Source: Ostreococcus lucimarinus CCE9901 (Eukaryota; Chlorophyta; Mamiellophyceae; Mamiellales; Bathycoccaceae). Taken from it: DNA of 64,000 nucleotides. Below the pieces are notes generated by a model. That model searched no databases and was not told the origin of the DNA. It saw nothing but the letters and a program-made list of their open reading frames with translations. The translations under genes were made by a program, and so were the position numbers. Numbering within the stretch: position 1 is the stretch's first letter; each line of letters starts with the position of its first letter. The DNA lies in the NCBI RefSeq assembly GCF_000092065.1, contig NC_009358.1:866725-930724 (forward strand), in the 5' to 3' direction. Below are positions 49,501 through 59,750 of this stretch, piece after piece.

Positions 49501-52500
49501 ATGGTCGCGAAATGTACTTCTTCATGGACCCCAGACGTAACCAAAAGGGTGAATTTGACTACTTCGTGTTTGCGGATAACCATCGTCGTTTGATGTATGG
49601 TGAAGACCGCATGGAGACGGCGCACTTGGATTTCCGAAACCTTGGACAGCCTCCTTCGGGAGATCGTTTCCGTCCGAGTGATAAGAAGGTTGTCGAACAC
49701 ATGGCTCACACGTTTGGAAAATGGACTGCTCTGCCGCAAAAGGTTGCCCTCATGCCCGCCGTCGTCCAAAACGCCGTCGTGTTGACGCCGCCGGTGAACG
49801 CCGTCCCGACTCAAGGCGAGGACTCGTGCTCGAAGGCGGTTGCCATCATGCGTTGCTCCGTTCCTTTGTCTAGCGTTGATGTCGATTTGTGGCCCGAGAA
49901 TGGATACACGACTGTGCGTCTTGACAAGAGTCATGCTACCTTCCAACGCCTCGAGTGGTTCACGTCTCGCATGGAACTTCCGAAGGTTGTGGAGAAGTGG
50001 AACCAGCTCAGCGACGATCACGCGTTGTCGTGCGATAAATTCGCTTGCTCGCGATGTGCGCCGACGCCGCCGACTCTTTTGTGGAGCCGACAAGTCGGTT
50101 CGCAAAAGATTCAAGCCCGTGAAGATCCGTTGCAGGCATCCAAATATGAACAAGCGCTCAAGTGTCGACCCGAGCCATTCGTCGTGCAATGGACTCGCGA
50201 GAAGACGACGGGCAACTTGATGATTGCTGGTAACCCAGCTACGCTCGTTCATCGTGCTCTTGCGCTTGTCGCTCCGTCTGGTGTTCGAGGCATCGAATCA
50301 AAGGCGCCGCATATGTCGTGGAGAATCGTTCGACACGACGACCGCCCGATGGACAACTTTGGGGAGTTTGAATTGAAGAGCAACCGTCACGACAAGCAAG
50401 TTGCGCAACCGCCGAACTGGAGCAAGAAGTACCCACTTCGCCCAGAACAACTGCGCTCGCTTGGGTGGATGGTTCAGCAAGAGATCAACGAAACGCCGTT
50501 CGTGGAAGAGGAAATTTGTGAAAAACTTCTTCCGGCTTTGGGCCTTCGCATGGATGGCAAGGCGGAAGTCTCAAAGGTGATTCGCGGCGGCATCGTGGCC
50601 GATCAAGTTGGTTACGGGAAAACGGCCATCTCCATCGGGGTCATCTTGGCGAACCAGCTCAAGTTCCCGACGCCCAAGCAAGCTAAAGTTGATGCTCCGG
50701 TCAAAGCGATTCCGACCAAGGCAACGCTTGTCATCGCGCCGTCTCAGTTGCTCCGCCAATGGCCGAGAGAGGTTGAGAAGTTCAGCGCGAGAGGTTCTTT
50801 GAACACGGTCGTTCTCAAGACAATGTCTGATCTCAACTCTTTGACGGCGCGAGAGGTCATGGAAGCAGATGTTGTCATCGTCGCTACGACTCTCTTCAGA
50901 TCTTCGCTGTACTTTGAGCGTCTCGCGCAACTCGCCGGTCGACCTTCTCTTCCGGATCCGAAATCTTCGAGCCAAGCGCGCCACTTCACGAGCGTGTACA
51001 AGGACACTGTGGCGAGCCTCGAAGACCAAGTCATGCGATTGACCGATAAGAAACTTGGTGTCGCTGAGGTTGCCAAACACGTTCGTTGTGGCACTTCTAC
51101 GCTCAGCGACGTCGCCGTCACAGCGGCGCCCAAACGTCTCAAGGGCGCAAAGCTCATCGAAATGACCGAAAAGGCTGGCGGCGAAGGTTACGAGTTCGTC
51201 GAGGCCTTGCACAAGGAACGCCAGCAGGCTTTGGACAAGGAGAATGTTCAAAAACCGATCAATGTTGAGCCGACAAGTGCTCCGGTCACGCCGTCCAAGC
51301 CTAAGAAGACGCCGACGAAGAAGACGCCGACGAAGAAGACGCCGACGAAGAAGACGCCGACGAAGAAGACGCCGACGAAGAAGACGCCGACGAAGAAGAC
51401 GCCGATGAAGTCACCGATCCGCGCGTCTGCGCGAAACACGCCGCGTAAGTCATACGCTGAAGATGATAGCATGGAAACTGATGATGAGATCTCTGATTGG
51501 GATGACGATGAATCGCTGGATGGCAGTGAAAGCGAGGAATTCGTCAAGGAAAAGTCGACGCCGAAGCGTAAGCGCATCGTTAAGCAACGAAGCATGGAAA
51601 TTGACGCCGATGGCAATAAAGATCATTGGGGTCTCGAAAGCGCTCAAGCTGAGTACGACTGGCGTGACATCAAGTCTGTTCCTGTCGAGCTATTCCACTG
51701 GCGCCGCGTCATCGTCGATGAGTTTACATACTTGAAGCCGTCCGATAAGGCCGTCGTCATGGGACTTCAATCTGAATCCCGTTGGTGCTTGTCTGGTACT
51801 CCGCCGGTGGGCGACTTTGCCGACATCAAGGGTACCGCTGCTTTACTCGGTATCAACCTCGGCAGCGACGAAGTTCCGCGCTATAACAAGTCGGAAATCA
51901 CGAAGGTGGAGACGTTCCAATTCTTTAAGGAGAAGCCGACACAACAATGGCACAAGCGAAGATGGGAGGTGGCGCAAGGCTTTTTGAACCGTTACATGCG
52001 ACAAAACATTGCTGAAATCGATGAGATCAAGTTCAAAGAAGATGTGTGTGATGTTCAACTTCGACCAGCTGAGCGTGCTATCTACCTTGAGCTCGATCAC
52101 TACTTGCAATCCATGGACATGAAGGCGAAGAAGAAGAAGCGAGGCGCGTCTGAGAGTGACCGCGACGCCCGTCTCGCTGCCGTCCTCGGCAACTCTTCTT
52201 CCGCAGAAGAAGCACTTCTGAAGCGCGTGGCGCACTTCGAATTGGATGACGAAGCGGGAACTGCGCTTCGAACTTGCCAAGACATCGTGAACGTTCGCAA
52301 GACTCAACAAGAAGATTGCTTGAAGGAATTCGGTGAAGCCATTCTCAAGGCGCGCGCCATGTTGTCGCAAATGTCTCAGATGCCTGACTTTACTCCGGAA
52401 GACAATCCGTTCATCCGATGGGAGAACGGCGTTCAAGGCGAAGGTATCGGTGACCCCACAGCGAGCGAACTTCTCAAGGGCGTTCTCAAGGAGCAAACCG

Positions 52501-53624
52501 AAGCCAAGGCTGCTAAGACCGCGCACCTCTTGCAAACGCGCCCGCCCGTCGGATCGACCATCGCGGTGTTTTCTGTTGAAGAGCAAGAATGGATTGAAGG
52601 TGAAGTTCGCGGTTATAGTGGTCAGTGGAAGCAAAAAGCTTCCGTCTACTACGACGCCAAGACTCGTAAGGATGAAGATTTGACCAAGGTTGACTGGAAG
52701 GTGGTCAAGGCTGTTGAAGGCGAGCCGAGCTCCACGATGGACTCTGGGAAATCCGTATCCATGAAGAAGACGAAGACGGCATCCCTCGACGATAAGCTCT
52801 GGGAGCTGCGAGAGCATACGCACGGTCTCCGCAAGTTGCAAAAAGAGCTTGTCGGTCGAGTGCGCTCTTTGCGCTTCTTCCAGTCTGTTCGTGACTTGCA
52901 ACAAGCCAAGATGGACGATTCGGTCAAGTGCGAAGCGTGCTCGAAGAAGTTTGCCAAGTCAAAGTCTGGCGTCCTATCTACGTGCGGCCATATTGGTTGC
53001 GTCACCTGCCTCAAGGTCAACGCCGAGAACCAAGAGTGTGGCGTGAAGAACTGCGATTGCGCTACTCGTGACACGTCCGTCGTGACCGCGGTCTCTCTTG
53101 GCACCGAGGCCAGCGCGGACTCCAAGTCTATCAAGACTGATGGTGGCGTCGGCGTGCACGGTTCAAAGATCATCGACATCGTCGCTCACATCAAGTCCAT
53201 CCCGGATGACGAACGAATCCTGGTCTTCGTGCAATTTCCTGACTTGATGCAACAAGTGAGCTCCGCGCTCAACGAAGCTGGTATCAAAACGCTCAAGCTC
53301 AAGGGCTCGGTGCATCAACAAACGGGCGCGCTCGACGAGTTCCAAAAAGAAAACTTGAAGAAGGATGATGCTCGCGTTCTCTTGCTTTTGAGCCGAGACG
53401 AAAGTGCGTCTGGAGCCAACTTGACGACGGCTAACCACGCCATCTTCGTTCACCCCTTGCTCACGAACACTGCTCAGGAGTACATCGCCAGCGAGACGCA
53501 AGCCATCGGTCGCATCCGCCGCTACGGGCAACAGCGCGAAGTGCGCATCTGGCGCTTCATCGCTCGCGATTCCGTCGACTCTGAAATCTTGAGTCAGCGC
53601 GCCGCTGGCTTGATGCAGAACTAA
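46520..53624 (+). CDS. DNMT5: DNMT5-type cytosine DNA methyltransferase with SNF2 ATPase and RING
   Basis: Preferred exons are 46520-46860 and 47108-53624 (2285 residues). The methyltransferase domain has motif I MCSGTESPLLA (about 179), catalytic Cys266 in GTSCVDYS (usual GTPC has Ser for Pro), ENV in ILENVCNA, and late DLAGNAM. A Cys/His cluster follows (CVCEGE..., CCIKCCGR). The SNF2 motor has Walker A DQVGYGKT (K1285), IAPSQLLRQW, DEFT (D1651) in place of DEGH/DEAH, a Lys-rich linker repeat, a RING finger (from about C2055), and helicase-C with SASGANLT and QAIGRIRRYGQ. DNMT5 enzymes are ATP-dependent maintenance CG methyltransferases, and Mamiellophyceae are known to have them. Composition is more AT-rich than flanking genes. 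Confidence 0.93.
46861..47107 (+). other. Intron in DNMT5 gene
   Basis: 247 nt with donor GTACGC at 46861, candidate branch CTGAC at 47068-47072 (branch A 36 nt before the exon) and acceptor ACAG ending at 47107. Donors at 46894 (GTTGCG) and 46903 (GTGAAC) keep the same phase but fit the GTRCGY pattern of the other two introns less well. The acceptor side is firm and the donor choice moderate. Confidence 0.75.
51303..51407 (+). repeat. Seven 15-nt coding repeats in DNMT5 (KKTPT)
   Basis: Seven nearly perfect copies of a 15-nt unit encode Lys-Lys-Thr-Pro-Thr (last copy Met for Thr) in the linker inserted in the first SNF2 lobe. The Thr-Pro and Lys content resembles histone H1 tails and CDK-site clusters. 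Confidence 0.95.
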
Positions 53625-53795
53625 TAACAGACTAGATGCGCTTCTTACTTTACTATTACTGCAACCGCAAAGAAACACCCTCATATTGACGACAGGAGGT
53701 GGTCTGATCCCTCTCAAGTCTGCCAGTTGTCGCCAACACACATATATGACGATTTGTAACGTGTTTTACATACAACTATATCACCTAATGACGCT

Positions 53796-54611
53796 CTAAT
53801 ACCAACGCGTCGTCGTTTTCATGAACCAAGCATCTCGTGCAGTTTCGGTGCTTCGAAGCTGCGCGTAGAGCGGTAGTTGGTCTTCAAGAACTTTCCTCGT
53901 CGCTCCGCGGCGTCGATCAACGCGCGGAGTTGGCGCCGAAGATGGATCTTGACTCAACTTTATCTTCGCCAACTGTGAACGCAGGCGCTCAGTTTCTTTC
54001 GTCTTCTTCTCGAGTTCGATGGTCAGGCGTTCGTTGCGCGATTTTTCGCGCGCCAACGCCCCTCGAAGCTCCTGAATTTCTCGCTCTTTCGCGTTTGCTT
54101 TCGAACGCCGCTCTTCGCTTTCAACCGCTGTCGCGTTCTTTGTCGCCGTCGTTCGCGCAGCATCGGCGCGACGTCGTGCCCAAAATAACGCCATATCTAA
54201 ATCAAACGAGACCGGCGCTAGCGCTCCCGGATCGTGCGCGCCATCTTCATCGTCTCGCCGATCGCCGGCTCTGCCTTTGGCCCTGGCGCCCGCTTCCTCA
54301 TTCAAGTCACCGGGGAACGAGGACGTCGACAGTTCGTCGTCGAATTGCGCGTATTTTTCCAGTCGCACCTCTTGTAGGTGTTTAGACACCCGCGATGCCA
54401 TCTTCTTCGCGTACTCCTCTTCGCTCAGTGCGTATTTTCTTCTTCTCTGTTCGGCCTCGATGTCCAAAGCGCTCACCCACGGCGGTCGCGCGTCGCCGCC
54501 GTCATCGCCACCTCCATCGGTCGACGATGATGATGCGTACTCATCGTACTCATCACCGTCTTCCCGCATCGCGTCGCTCGCGAGGTCGTCCCACACAGCG
54601 CGAGGTCCCAT
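53796..54611 (-). CDS. Coiled-coil protein of unknown function
   Basis: 271 residues from the ATG at 54611; the longer frame opens with a GTG at 54710. It has an acidic Ser/Asp/Glu/Gly N-terminus, the segment PPWVSALDIEAEQRRRKYALS, and a coiled coil at about 160-225 (ELRGALAREKSRNERLTIEL). The final 40 residues are mixed. The family is not recognised. It converges with DNMT5 (171-nt gap of 3' sequence). Confidence 0.7.
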   Translation of the reverse strand: MGPRAVWDDLASDAMREDGDEYDEYASSSSTDGGGDDGGDARPPWVSALDIEAEQRRRKYALSEEEYAKKMASRVSKHLQEVRLEKYAQFDDELSTSSFPGDLNEEAGARAKGRAGDRRDDEDGAHDPGALAPVSFDLDMALFWARRRADAARTTATKNATAVESEERRSKANAKEREIQELRGALAREKSRNERLTIELEKKTKETERLRSQLAKIKLSQDPSSAPTPRVDRRRGATRKVLEDQLPLYAQLRSTETARDAWFMKTTTRWY

Positions 54612-54911
54612 CGCGAGGCGACACCGAACCGCGCGACGTCGTCTGTCGCGGCGTGATTCAAACGTCGATGTTCCAGATTTCAGGGCGTCCTCAGGTTGTA
54701 AAACCCTCACGATTTTTATGATTTATTTCTTGATCCCACATACTATAAATACTGTCTTTAAAGTGCCGTCGCTTCGGGTTTTTGGTCGATCCGAAGCGTC
54801 ACGAACGTTGCCGTCGACACGCTGGTGGTGGTTGACCGTCGCGGCGGCAGAGTGACACACGTCGTCGTTCAAGCATCGCATCGCGCGGAATTTCGAGTGA
54901 ACGCTTTCCTC
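54612..54911. promoter_or_regulatory. Divergent promoter region with AT-rich island and TATA-like box
   Basis: 300 bases between divergent starts. An AT-rich island (about 54713-54775) contains TATAAAT at 54744-54750, standing out from the GC-rich flanks. It could serve the isochorismatase-like gene, whose first ATG is at 54912. Confidence 0.4.
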
Positions 54912-56327
54912 ATGCTCTCTCGTGCGTTCGCCGCCGACAAAGATCGTCACGCGGTGGCGGCGAACGCGCGCGATGACGATCACTCGCCTTCGGTGCCGAC
55001 TGGATTAATGACGCCTTTGCGGAGCGACGAAGACGTTGCGTGCGCGAGGGACGCGGATATTTCGGCGAGCAGTGCGAGTGGAACGCCGACGTCGAAGTGC
55101 TTCGTGCACGCGCCCGCGGACTCCCCGAACGGGACACCGCAAGAAAACCGAAAAGCCGTGCTGGCGCGCATGGAGCTCGTCCAGCGCTGGCCCACGCGAG
55201 TGGAGTTGTCCGCGGCGGAACAAAACCGTGCAGAGATGTTTTCGCGCTCGTACGAGGACGAAGACGATGGATTCATGCTTGCCGAGCGACGAAATGAAGC
55301 GTCGACGGTGCGTCGCACGCTGCAAGCGTCGCAATCGCTGAGTTCGATGCCACGCATCGATTCCAAGCCGCCGCTGGCGCCAAAACCGACGCTGTCGCGC
55401 GCCAGAGCGTACGCTTCGGAGGCAGATTTGAGCAAACTGGTCGACACTCATGACGAAGGGCCCGTGTCTTTCGGGCCTAGTGTTGCGTTAATGCTCGTCG
55501 ATATCCAACCCGTGTATTGGAGCTTGGCGCCAGAGGTGCAGGCGGCTTTCCCCACGTTTCCTGAAAATGTTTCGCATCTACTCGCCTCGGCGCGAGATGC
55601 GGGCTCGCACGTCGTCCACGTGAAAGCTTCATACACGTATGACACGTGTCCGTGGCTGAAGAACTTCCAGCGATTGAACCCAGGTCGACGCGCATACGAG
55701 ATCGATCCGTCCGAGGTGGAGGAGTTTGCGCAACCGCGCGAGGGCGAAACCATCGTCGACAAGGACACCTTTGGCGCCTTCATCCACGCGCCAGATCTCG
55801 CAGTGCGACTGCGCGAAGCTGGTGTGAAGACGATCGTATTCGCTGGGCTCATCACGTCTGTTTGCGTGCAACATTCTGTTTTCAGCGCCTTTAACGCTGG
55901 TTTCCGAGTCGTCGTCGCGCACGACGCGTGCGGCGATCGCTCTCGCGCTCGTCACGAAGCCGCATTGATGCTTTACGGCAACTACATGTATGATGTCGCA
56001 TCGACGAGCGAGTTAGTGCAAGAAACCGTGGAAGCGAAGAAACGAGAAGAAGTAGAATCTTCTTACAAATCCACGGCCGCACCGTCGGTTGTTCAAAAAC
56101 CGCCCCGACCGCTCGCCATCGCGAAACCGACGGCGGTGCACGAATCAAATGTCGCCGATTTGAAGTCCAAGCGATATCTTGTCGCCTCCAAATACGGTGG
56201 CTCACCGGTAAGCAACCTTGGGGTGTCGTTGTCTCAAATTTCTCTCGTCGATTACGTCGACAAGCGCGGCGCCCGAGGCGGCCTGTCACCTGTCAGCGCG
56301 CTAGATCTTGATAACGCGTCGCTCTAG
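54912..56327 (+). CDS. Isochorismatase-like cysteine hydrolase with long extensions
   Basis: 471 residues from the ATG at 54912; the same frame opens upstream only with a GTG. Residues 1-185 are disordered, with Ser and Pro. The hydrolase domain (about 188-370) has the triad D197 (LVDIQ), K284 (DKDTFGAF) and C318 (TSVCVQ), plus the family's cis-peptide region before Cys. A disordered C-terminus with two KPP/KP patches follows. Family members hydrolyse isochorismate, nicotinamide or N-carbamoyl compounds, and the substrate here is open. The long flanking extensions are unusual, since most family members are 180-220 residues. Confidence 0.85.
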   Translation: MLSRAFAADKDRHAVAANARDDDHSPSVPTGLMTPLRSDEDVACARDADISASSASGTPTSKCFVHAPADSPNGTPQENRKAVLARMELVQRWPTRVELSAAEQNRAEMFSRSYEDEDDGFMLAERRNEASTVRRTLQASQSLSSMPRIDSKPPLAPKPTLSRARAYASEADLSKLVDTHDEGPVSFGPSVALMLVDIQPVYWSLAPEVQAAFPTFPENVSHLLASARDAGSHVVHVKASYTYDTCPWLKNFQRLNPGRRAYEIDPSEVEEFAQPREGETIVDKDTFGAFIHAPDLAVRLREAGVKTIVFAGLITSVCVQHSVFSAFNAGFRVVVAHDACGDRSRARHEAALMLYGNYMYDVASTSELVQETVEAKKREEVESSYKSTAAPSVVQKPPRPLAIAKPTAVHESNVADLKSKRYLVASKYGGSPVSNLGVSLSQISLVDYVDKRGARGGLSPVSALDLDNASL

Positions 56328-56424
56328 AGCCGTGTTTGAACTCATTACCGGTCGACCTGTCTTTGACTCGCTCCCTAATCGAGCGTTCTGTTGTTGTTCC
56401 ACTTATAATGTAAAAATATTGCCG

Positions 56425-57216
56425 CTACATTTTAAAATCGATGAACACGAGTTCGTCTCCTCCTTCTTGAACGAGTAGTTCGCGCATCACGAACGCGCCG
56501 TACTGCTCGGTAAGCGTCTCTTTAAACCTTTTACGATTTTGAGGCGCTCGGCTTGGTGGATCTCCCAGTAGAAATCGGCCACCGCCGCGTTTTACGAGCT
56601 TTGGAACGAGTTCCGCGACGGGCAATACAGCGTGCGATTCATAGAGTACATCGCACGCAAGAAGAGTGTCGAACTTCGCTTGATCTTCGCGTACGTCATT
56701 CCAGTCGAAATCTTTCACCAAAACGCGATCTTGAAACCCATTTGCCTCGATTGACAGGATGGCGCACGCCAACGCGAGCGGTTCGCGGTCGAAGAGCTCG
56801 ACTCGTTTCGCGCCCGCGGCGCACGCAACGAGACCAGCAAGTCCTAAACCTGCGCCGAGATCACACACCGTTTTGTCTCGCACCAAAGCCGGAGCGTTTG
56901 CGATGTACCGAGAAACCGCGAAAGCGCTCGGCCACAGAGTCGCCCAGTACGGATCTGCGTCGAAGGCCTCGTTCGCGACGTAGTGCTCAACGACTTCGTC
57001 TTCAGAAACCGGTCGCACCAATCGCACGCTCAGGGTGTCGGATATGATAATTTGGTCCGTCACGAGCTCGAACACATCTCGCACGTCTCGCACGTCTCGC
57101 TCGCTTGCTCTCGGCGACCGTCGTGGCCGCCGCCGCTTTTCTAACGACCATCGTCTCTCGAGTGCGAACGTCACTCTCGACGCGCGCGTTCGCGTCACCG
57201 CCGTCGTGGCGGACAT
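56425..57216 (-). CDS. METTL21/FAM86-type protein methyltransferase
   Basis: 263 residues from the ATG at 57216. The Arg-rich N-terminus may be a transit peptide. The methyltransferase 16 family core reads DPYWATLWPSAFAVSRYI, motif I VCDLGAGLGLAGLVA, VELFDREP, and the post-motif LLACDVLYE. This family methylates lysine in chaperones, elongation factors or mitochondrial enzymes. Which target applies cannot be told. A copy of a dispersed repeat lies just upstream (57301-57362). Confidence 0.85.
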   Translation of the reverse strand: MSATTAVTRTRASRVTFALERRWSLEKRRRPRRSPRASERDVRDVRDVFELVTDQIIISDTLSVRLVRPVSEDEVVEHYVANEAFDADPYWATLWPSAFAVSRYIANAPALVRDKTVCDLGAGLGLAGLVACAAGAKRVELFDREPLALACAILSIEANGFQDRVLVKDFDWNDVREDQAKFDTLLACDVLYESHAVLPVAELVPKLVKRGGGRFLLGDPPSRAPQNRKRFKETLTEQYGAFVMRELLVQEGGDELVFIDFKM

Positions 57217-57300
57217 GCGTCAACGCTTCGATCTCCTCTATTGTGGCTCACGACGCATGGTCCGCGACGAACGAAGCGTTGTGTGGGGATTCAACGCCTT

Positions 57301-57362
57301 TTTCTAAGTTTGTACGTACGCTTTCGTTCAAGAGCCCTGTGCCATGCGCGATTGATTAGCGC
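57301..57362 (+). repeat. Dispersed 60-bp element, copy A
   Basis: About 60 bp that match the reverse complement of 63501-63562 with only a few differences (core TACGTACGCTTTCGTTCAAG). It lies between the methyltransferase start and the 3' end of the GT2 gene. Confidence 0.9.
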
Positions 57363-57420
57363 GGGGACGACGTGAGTCGCGTATTAATTACGTGCGTATA
57401 TCGTTCTCTTACCACATGTG

Positions 57421-57453
57421 TTTCTAGGTTTCTATGCTTCCGTTCAAGACGTC
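57421..57453 (+). repeat. Partial third copy of the dispersed element, copy C
   Basis: The same start (TTTCTARGTTT) and CTTYCGTTCAAGA core as copy A, same orientation, with about 4 nt deleted in the middle. It overlaps the stop of the GT2 gene on the opposite strand (57444). Confidence 0.65.
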
Positions 57454-59519
57454 CTTCTCCACGCGCGGTCCGCCTCGCTCGGCGACGCCTCGTCGTCGAG
57501 CAAAACTTGTTGATCGTCGTCTCGACGCATTTGCCCGCGTTCGAGCCAGTCGATGTCGTCGTCATCCTTCAGGATACTCACTCGGGGTCCACGTGCCGCT
57601 TGAGATTCGCCACCAAAGTACTTCGGGTCGTAGAACAACGACGTACACAGCGCGATGAACTCAAACACCGAAAAGAGAGGCGTCAAGACAATCGTCAACA
57701 CAAATAGGATGTTGTAATATATTGCGCCGGACACGACACCTTGCGATAAATCGGCGACGGACGCGCTCTTGTAAAACCCAATGGCATACTTGAATGTCAC
57801 ACAAGCGGTGATGAAACCAACGATGCAAGAGACTGCAAACGTGTCCGCGCCGCTCGAACGCAAACACCAAGGAGCGAAAGCGCTGAGCACGGGAGCGATG
57901 GTCGAGAAGCCCGCGCTCACGCACGCAAGCGTTAAAGAAGCGCGATGCGAGTGATCGAGCGCACTCTCGTCGCGCATCAAAACCAGCGCACTATGGTGAT
58001 CTCGCGCTCGAAGTTTAAACAATTTCCAGACGTTGCTCGTCGGTATCGGCACGTGAACGCCCGCATCCAACCAGGAGAACTTGACGCCGTTGTTTGAACA
58101 TCGCAACGCGAAAGCCGTGAGCTCAAAGCCGTCGTGCACGTCCATGTCGGCGAACCCAACTGCGAGCTCGAGTTCGTTTGGAACTACTAAATATGTGTTC
58201 GGAATCGGAGCGACGACGCGCGAGTGCTTCGCATACATCATTCGTAACGCACCGTACGATTCGCCTGCGCGGATGCACTCTGCCATGGCTGGGATCCATT
58301 GAAACACGCTTTCGACGCCATCGATGAAGGAATTCGATGTTCGAGTGATTCCAGGAAGCACCGCACCTTGCGCGAGCCGGCGCACGTGTGTGTCCCCACG
58401 CCCAGACAAAGCCGCGAGACGTGTTTCTCGCGCGCAGTGTGCGAGCACGGCATCAACCGCTCGCACGTTCAGCAACGAATCCGATCCTAAATGCACCACC
58501 CAGTCTCCCCATGTCGCCGAACTTGCACGCGTGGCGAAGTTCAACAACCCGCTGCTTCCTTGAACTTTGTAATTCATCTCCAATGGAACCACAAGCTCGC
58601 TGACGCACGACGACGACACGCCAATCTCTTTTGTCGTCACCACTTCGATTTCAAACAACGTCGTCGGTATTGCGCGTTGCAGAATATCCACCGCCACGTC
58701 CACAGCGCGCTTCACTGCAAGTGGCTTCGCGTCACGTGATATGTGGAATCTAAAGTAAATTTTTCCGCCTAGCTCCTCCAATAGCTTTGAACGGTCGGGA
58801 TAAGCCTCTAACCACACCGGCGGCCAGGTGAGGTACGCCGTGACGTGAGCGACGGCTGAAGGAATCGCTATGAAGCTCGCGACCGAAATAATCATCCAAA
58901 CCACGTTTTCTAATGCATTTAACTCCAACACTTCCCCAGTTGGATTGAGGTAGGCGCCGAGCGCAGTGACGATGACGAACGCGAAGACTAGCGCCATGAA
59001 GGAAGCGTACAAGCAGAACAGGCGACACAAAAGTGTGAAGGTCACCGGTTTATATGCTCGGCGCTCCGCCTTCCGACGCAGGGCTTCTTTCGATGACTTG
59101 CCCGAGGCACTTTTCTTTCGCCCTCGTTCGGTTGCATCCCCTGAGCGGCGAGTACTCGCTCCGCTCCGACGAGACCTCGTACCGTGCGACGAAGCGGGCT
59201 TCTTCACACCACTCAGTAAACCTGTGGTGATCGCCGCGTCCTGACCCCTTGCGAGTGTTTCTGCGGCATCTTCGAATGCATCCGCGTCTTCGCCGTCATC
59301 ATCTGAATCGCTCGCGTCACCCGCGCGCATGTCGCCGTCGTCCTCTACGTCGGTGACGTACGCGTCCGAACTCGTCGTCGACGGCTCGTCGTCATCGAAA
59401 CCACTCGCCGCGAGCGCGCGCGTGAGATCATCTGGTTCATCTCCGGGTAATCGTACGCCATCATTCTCTCTCCCCGGTAAAACCGCTCGCCAGCTCGGGT
59501 CGTTTTGATTGAGCGCCAT
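57444..59519 (-). CDS. Egghead-like family 2 glycosyltransferase, polytopic
   Basis: 691 residues from the ATG at 59519; the longer frame opens with GTG. The N-terminal 150 residues are acidic then basic and disordered. Two TM spans lie at about 165-225. A GT2-type catalytic region (about 240-500) carries degenerate egghead-like features: VVPLEMNYKVQGSSGLLNFATR, VVHLGSDSLLN where beta-mannosyltransferase Egh has a DEE-type acidic motif, and a late GVKFSWLDAG. Four more TM spans lie toward the C-terminus (about 520-650). The expected acidic metal-binding cluster is weakened, so catalytic competence is uncertain. It is divergent from the SAC-like gene (231-nt gap). Confidence 0.72.
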   Translation of the reverse strand: MALNQNDPSWRAVLPGRENDGVRLPGDEPDDLTRALAASGFDDDEPSTTSSDAYVTDVEDDGDMRAGDASDSDDDGEDADAFEDAAETLARGQDAAITTGLLSGVKKPASSHGTRSRRSGASTRRSGDATERGRKKSASGKSSKEALRRKAERRAYKPVTFTLLCRLFCLYASFMALVFAFVIVTALGAYLNPTGEVLELNALENVVWMIISVASFIAIPSAVAHVTAYLTWPPVWLEAYPDRSKLLEELGGKIYFRFHISRDAKPLAVKRAVDVAVDILQRAIPTTLFEIEVVTTKEIGVSSSCVSELVVPLEMNYKVQGSSGLLNFATRASSATWGDWVVHLGSDSLLNVRAVDAVLAHCARETRLAALSGRGDTHVRRLAQGAVLPGITRTSNSFIDGVESVFQWIPAMAECIRAGESYGALRMMYAKHSRVVAPIPNTYLVVPNELELAVGFADMDVHDGFELTAFALRCSNNGVKFSWLDAGVHVPIPTSNVWKLFKLRARDHHSALVLMRDESALDHSHRASLTLACVSAGFSTIAPVLSAFAPWCLRSSGADTFAVSCIVGFITACVTFKYAIGFYKSASVADLSQGVVSGAIYYNILFVLTIVLTPLFSVFEFIALCTSLFYDPKYFGGESQAARGPRVSILKDDDDIDWLERGQMRRDDDQQVLLDDEASPSEADRAWRRTS

Positions 59520-59750
59520 CGCTGCTTGCGTCAAGGAGGACGGCGATCTTCCCTCGCGTCGTCCGTGTTGGCGCACCGAGGGCGACGACGGCGACGCTTG
59601 CGTCTGCGTCTACTTCTCCGTCGTTTTCGTCGTCGCCGTCGATTCCGTTTACACCGCCGCGCCCGCCACGCGACGGGACGCGTCTCACTGTGCGGATTTC
59701 GTTTAGTGTTGAACGGCTTACGACGTGAGAGCGCGGCGCGCGCGGGGGCG

